NCBI GenBank assembly: GCA_944325175.1
Contig: CALUYZ010000002.1
Span: forward strand, 111,196-175,195
Reading direction: 5' to 3'
Origin: Candidatus Gastranaerophilales bacterium
Lineage (GTDB): Bacteria > Cyanobacteriota > Vampirovibrionia > Gastranaerophilales > Gastranaerophilaceae
Length of the DNA: 64,000 bases
The notes below the pieces were generated by a model that was not told where the DNA came from, did no database searches, and worked only from the letters and a program-made list of their open reading frames with translations. Positions 60,317-64,000 of this stretch are shown one piece after another. A program made the position numbers and the translations under genes. How positions within the stretch are numbered: position 1 is the stretch's first letter; each line of letters opens with the position of its first letter.

Positions 60317-61998
60317 AGAAAAGTGCTTCCTTCAACAATTCCCATTTTTATTAACGACTTTATAACTTCGGCTACGGTTCTGTCTTTTGCGGTTTGATTT
60401 TTTGTTGTAACTATATCATAGGCTCTTTCAACAGCTTCATCTAATTTTTTAGCAGAGGATAAATCGTTGTTATACCAACATATATTCATACAGGTTGAAT
60501 ATGTATTTACAAGTTCATCAATTCCTGTTTGAACATGTTCAACCCACCTTTTATAAGCTGTAGCACGCCAATTAGCCGTTATTTCAGCAAAAGCCGGATA
60601 TTTATTTTTATCTTTTACTTTTTCTTCCGTCATTTCTTTTATTGCAAGTGCAAACGCAATATCAAGAGTATCTGCAAGAACATCTTGTTCTTCAGGGTGT
60701 GCCATAAAATAATCATCTGTCATCTTGCCTGCTTTTTTCATTTCATCATCTCCGACAGGAGTTTTCAAATGCGGATTAATGTCTAATTCTTTTGCGTTTG
60801 GAATAACGCTTGTGGGAACATCTGCAAAGTTTTTGTTGCTTGGTGCCATTTCTTTGCCTATTTTTATTCTCATTCTTTTTGGAATTAAATTTGCAATATA
60901 AAAAGGTTCATAAATTAAGCCCATTTCATCCAGTTCTTTTTGTCTTATCCAAGATTTTTTCATGCATTTTGAAAATTCTTCTTTTGCCCATTTGTTTTTA
61001 TTCCAAAAGGCTCTTAGCTGTGTTTTTGTTTCATTGGTTTGAGAAAAAATGTTGCTCAATTCTTCATCTGTCAGGGGTCTTTTTATAAATTTAGACAAAG
61101 CTTTTTTAATCGGTTTTGCTTCTTTTAAGCCCCAAGCTCTTAACATAACTTGAGAGAATTTTATTTTTTCTTCGGGGTGTTCTTCATAAAAGTTTTTTTG
61201 TCTTTCGGATAATTCTAAGGTTTTTTCAGGATGCTTTGCATAATATTCAATTAAGCCTTTTGAAATATTTGCCTTATGTTCAGCTGTTAAAGGACCTCTT
61301 GGAATATACACGCCTTCTTTTCTTGTGATATTTTCCCTATGTTGCCCTTTTAATCTTTCAGACATTTTTGAGGTAAAGCGTTCGTTGTATTGTTTATCTG
61401 AAAATTTAAGATAATAGCCATAAGTTCTATCTGTCTTTGGAATGTTAAGTTTTTCAAAAACACTGTTTATATTTTTGCCTGCAAACTGGGTTTTAAGGTC
61501 GTTAAGCGAAAACCCGTCACCCCAATACATTTGCAAAAGCTGCACGGCTATATCTTGATTTTTATCAAAATATGGTATTTTTCCCTGTTTTACATCATCC
61601 ATAAAAGTGCCTGAACGTATTTCAACCTGTTTATCAGACAAAACATTGCTAAATTCAGGATATAGTTCTTTTATCTCATCCAAACTGTCAAGATAGTTAA
61701 GTCCGTCATATTTTTCCCTGTGAATATCAATAAGTGTTTTATTATCAGGGTTTTTGGCATTAATTATTTCGTATGCATTTTCTTTAATATCGGGCGGGAA
61801 ACTTCCAAACTGCTCGATTTGTCTTACTGTTTGCTCTAAATTAAGGCTTTTTCCGCCCATAAATGCCAGCATATAATTTGCACTTACTGAGGGCAAATTT
61901 TTATTATTGTTTTGCAGAAAATTATTTTTATTATTACTGTTTATTTTTGAATTTGTATTGTAAAGTGCATTATTACAGCTAATTGGATTTATTCTCAT
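60313..61998 (-). CDS. Large unknown protein with NUMOD3-like motifs
   Basis: 561 residues. The N-terminus MRINPISCNNALYN, an Asn/Lys-rich stretch, then YMLAFMGGKS, resembles other short-leader proteins of this window with a Phe-x-Gly motif. The middle (about 230-300) has NUMOD3-like DNA-contact motifs (LTAEHKANISKGLIEYY, LSERQKNFYEEHPEEK, FSQVMLRAWG), normally attached to homing endonucleases, but no nuclease domain is visible. The C-terminal half is helical. Function unknown. It is convergent with nagZ, overlapping by 4 bp. Confidence 0.6.
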   Translation of the reverse strand: MRINPISCNNALYNTNSKINSNNKNNFLQNNNKNLPSVSANYMLAFMGGKSLNLEQTVRQIEQFGSFPPDIKENAYEIINAKNPDNKTLIDIHREKYDGLNYLDSLDEIKELYPEFSNVLSDKQVEIRSGTFMDDVKQGKIPYFDKNQDIAVQLLQMYWGDGFSLNDLKTQFAGKNINSVFEKLNIPKTDRTYGYYLKFSDKQYNERFTSKMSERLKGQHRENITRKEGVYIPRGPLTAEHKANISKGLIEYYAKHPEKTLELSERQKNFYEEHPEEKIKFSQVMLRAWGLKEAKPIKKALSKFIKRPLTDEELSNIFSQTNETKTQLRAFWNKNKWAKEEFSKCMKKSWIRQKELDEMGLIYEPFYIANLIPKRMRIKIGKEMAPSNKNFADVPTSVIPNAKELDINPHLKTPVGDDEMKKAGKMTDDYFMAHPEEQDVLADTLDIAFALAIKEMTEEKVKDKNKYPAFAEITANWRATAYKRWVEHVQTGIDELVNTYSTCMNICWYNNDLSSAKKLDEAVERAYDIVTTKNQTAKDRTVAEVIKSLIKMGIVEGSTFL

Positions 61999-62085
61999 TT
62001 TCCTGTTATTCCTATTTTAAAGACAATAAAACAGGCAAGATACCTAAATATGGGCTTGCACTATTTTATATAATTTATTTTTTAT

Positions 62086-62652
62086 TTATTTTCTTGTTGC
62101 TTTTGCATCGCTATTATCTATAACACCGTCTAAAGATGCTATAATTCTTTTGCCTTCATCTGTTGTTTCATCGTATGCGTATCTTGCAAGCGCTTTTGTT
62201 TCATCTTTAGATAATAAAGGGTTATTCCAGTTTAGAGCAAGAACTTCTTGTGCCGCACTTTGAATTTTTGCTCTTGCTGTTTGATGCATTTTATCCAGCT
62301 GAGTTTTTGTTGTGAGCATTTGTTTAATAAATCTTGCATTTGAAAAACTGTTTTTGGTTGCACCACATTCAACGATTGTTTTTGCAACTTCTTGTGTTTT
62401 TATGGCATCTGCTTCTTTTTTGTGGGGAATCATAGAGCCCATATATTTTGCAAAGGGTGCTTTTGAAAAGAAAGATTTCTTATTAAAAAATTTAGCATCT
62501 TGAAATTCTACAGGGTCTGCAAATGGTGTATAAACATCTTTTTGAGAGTCTGCATAGCGCATGCCTTCGTTTGTAAATTTTGCCATTCCAAAGTTTATAT
62601 GAGCTGCATTATTGGGTGAAGAAAATTTTATCGGCGAAACGGATAAATTCAT
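62086..62652 (-). CDS. Unknown protein with N-terminal FG motif
   Basis: 188 residues. Starts MNLSVSPIKFSSPNNAAHINFGMAKF and continues as a helical, alanine-rich domain (KTIVECGATKNSFSNARFIKQML, AREKIQSAAQEVLALNWN). No family recognised. The N-terminal stretch ending INFG is like those of the GH13 (LSFG) and the 561-residue protein. No signal peptide. It lies 87 bp downstream of that gene on the same strand. Confidence 0.6.
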   Translation of the reverse strand: MNLSVSPIKFSSPNNAAHINFGMAKFTNEGMRYADSQKDVYTPFADPVEFQDAKFFNKKSFFSKAPFAKYMGSMIPHKKEADAIKTQEVAKTIVECGATKNSFSNARFIKQMLTTKTQLDKMHQTARAKIQSAAQEVLALNWNNPLLSKDETKALARYAYDETTDEGKRIIASLDGVIDNSDAKATRK

Positions 62653-62757
62653 CTCAATTCCTTTCTAAATATTGTTCGTAACTGTCTTAAAACTTGTAAA
62701 AAAAAATTTTGAACTTTTTTATTTTACCTATAATGCAAAAAATGCTAAAATTACCCT

Positions 62758-63732
62758 ATGGAAATTTTTCTTATATTAACTTTATGTCTGCTTTTTATAA
62801 TAACTGTTTCTGTAAGTTTTCTTGTGGTTAAACTTATAAAGCTTACTTCTGAAAATGCAAAAATTAAAGAAAAAATTAAATTTGCAAAAAATAAGATTAA
62901 TTCTGCAAGATACGGAAATTTTCAAATCAAATTAAATGAAAAAAATGATACACTGGGGCTTTATAAAAGTTTGAATAATTTATTTGAAAGTATTTATGAT
63001 AGAGACCTTGTGATTAATGAATACAGAGAAAAAGAAAAAGAAAACTACAATTTAAAAGAAGAATTTATTGCAGCACTGACGCATGACTTAAAAGTGCCTA
63101 TTATTGCACAAGATAAAACTTTTGACCTTTTTTTACAAGATAAATTTGGCACACTTACAGATACCCAAAAAGAAGTTATTTTAAAATTGAAAGAATCTAA
63201 TAACGATCTTTATGAAATGGTAAATTCAATTTTAGAAACTTATAAAATTGAACACAAAGGAATTGAATTAAAAATTGAAAAAGAAATTAATGTTGAAGAA
63301 TTTTTAATTAACTGCATAAATGGTTTTGAAAATGTAATTAAACCAATGGGAAAAGAAATTCATTTTCATTCAAAAACCCCGATTATAGCAGATTTTGACC
63401 CGTTTTTAATTAAAAGAGTTATTTGTAATTTAATTATGAATTCAATTAAACATTCAACAAAAACAGATAAAATCGACATCCACCTAAATAAAACGGCAGA
63501 TAATTTTTCAATAGATATTATAGATTACGGCGAAGGAATTGATGAAGAAAACATTAAAAAAATTTTTAACAAATATTATTCGATAACAAATAAAAGCGCA
63601 AGAGTTTCAACGGGTTTGGGGCTTTATTTATCCAATAAAATTATAAAAAAGCACAAAGGTTTAATTGAGGTTGAATCTAAAAAAAATGAAGGTTCAATTT
63701 TTAGGGTCATTTTACCTGTAAGGCAAGATTAA
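62758..63732 (+). CDS. Sensor histidine kinase
   Basis: 324 residues. One N-terminal membrane helix (FLILTLCLLFIITVSVSFLVV), a HAMP-like linker, the H-box ALTHDLKVPI, and ATPase boxes N (NLIMNSIKHS), G1 (DYGEGIDEENI), F and G2 (STGLGLYLSNKIIKKHKG). It autophosphorylates on His and transfers to a response regulator that is not within this window. The periplasmic sensor part is negligible, so the signal is probably membrane or cytoplasmic. Confidence 0.9.
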   Translation: MEIFLILTLCLLFIITVSVSFLVVKLIKLTSENAKIKEKIKFAKNKINSARYGNFQIKLNEKNDTLGLYKSLNNLFESIYDRDLVINEYREKEKENYNLKEEFIAALTHDLKVPIIAQDKTFDLFLQDKFGTLTDTQKEVILKLKESNNDLYEMVNSILETYKIEHKGIELKIEKEINVEEFLINCINGFENVIKPMGKEIHFHSKTPIIADFDPFLIKRVICNLIMNSIKHSTKTDKIDIHLNKTADNFSIDIIDYGEGIDEENIKKIFNKYYSITNKSARVSTGLGLYLSNKIIKKHKGLIEVESKKNEGSIFRVILPVRQD

Positions 63733-64000
63733 TCTATATTAACAGGCTCTTTATTTATTGCCCTTATTGCAGCTTTTGCATTTTCGCTTATTTCAACATC
63801 AACATTTTCTATTATTGCAAATTGCCTTAATAAGTCTATTGTCCTTTTAAAGGCTCGAACAACATCGCCTTCCGAGAATTCATTATCTTCAAAAAGTTCA
63901 TTCCAAGTTTTTGTTTGGTCAGAATCTTCAATTAAATTAGAAGAAACCCACTTTTCAATTAACCCTGAAAAATGCGAATGAAGGTTCATTTCGTTTTGAA
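63729..64000 (-). CDS. Ski2/DEAD-like helicase, C-terminal part (runs off window)
   Basis: 90 residues are present and the frame is open to the window edge. The end has the DSHCT pattern of Ski2/Mtr4-type RNA helicases: FEDNEFSEGDVVRAFKRTIDLLRQFAI, with NAKAAIRAINKEPVN at the C-terminus. The catalytic part lies outside. It is convergent with the histidine kinase, overlapping by 4 bp. Confidence 0.75.
   Translation of the reverse strand, partial: QNEMNLHSHFSGLIEKWVSSNLIEDSDQTKTWNELFEDNEFSEGDVVRAFKRTIDLLRQFAIIENVDVEISENAKAAIRAINKEPVNID

Noticed and set aside
1..64000. CRISPR array or prophage
   Set aside because: No regularly spaced short direct repeats and no head, tail or terminase genes; the DGR is chromosomal in context.

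Overview
The window looks like one contiguous piece of an AT-rich, diderm bacterial chromosome. LpxK, an MlaD-type MCE protein, a TolC-type outer membrane factor, FtsQ and the Mur/Ddl enzymes indicate a Gram-negative envelope. A large family of prepilin-like proteins, a lone FlhB, an FtsQ/Ddl/MurB/MurC block and several lineage-restricted proteins with an N-terminal Phe-Gly motif fit a gut Gastranaerophilales/Vampirovibrionia (Melainabacteria) genome. The taxon is inferred, not proven.

Layout: 0-0.5 kb trkA fragment; 0.6-1.5 kb Xer-type tyrosine recombinase; 1.5-4 kb two paralogous prepilin/lectin-like genes; 4-8.6 kb tRNA-Arg, YggT, MTA phosphorylase, a pseudopilin and a PLP decarboxylase; 8.7-17.2 kb a diversity-generating retroelement (DGR) locus with avd, template repeat, reverse transcriptase and four more paralogous targets; 17.2-23 kb serine and riboflavin biosynthesis; 23-31.6 kb secreted or unknown proteins, a GT39 enzyme, ftsQ-ddl-murB; 31.5-45.6 kb murC, GT2, tRNA-Lys(CUU) beside a 157-bp tandem repeat, phosphoesterases, malQ, sigma factor, flhB, pgi, Nudix and fba; 45.9-46.9 kb a seventh target paralogue; 47-53.4 kb GH13, isochorismatase-like, lpxK, mlaD; 53.4-54.5 kb a repeat-rich stretch around tRNA-Lys(UUU); 54.6-64 kb valS, tolC-like, nagZ-like, unknowns, a histidine kinase and a helicase fragment.

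The central system is the DGR plus a promoter-switch family. Seven genes (called A to G here, at 1664, 2987, 12918, 13361, 14797, 16194 and 46868) encode 323-residue proteins with a type IV prepilin N-terminus and a C-terminal C-type-lectin-like (DUF1566-like) domain. The last 136 bp of gene C equals the template repeat at 10267-10402 except for eight substitutions, all at template adenines; D and E carry 15 adenine-site changes out of 19. Six of the seven genes (all but C) are preceded by two 31-32 bp palindromic sites in inverted orientation, 112-113 bp apart. Within each locus the two central cores are reverse complements of each other, but the cores differ between loci. Between the sites lies a consensus-like promoter (TTGAAT/C, 17 bp, TATATT) that always points away from the gene and into a hairpin with a T tract. 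Gene C has the same promoter at the same 15-bp distance from a degenerate site, but pointing at the gene. The simplest reading is a set of invertible promoters, six OFF and one fixed ON, so that the same surface protein family would be controlled by both hypermutation and phase variation.
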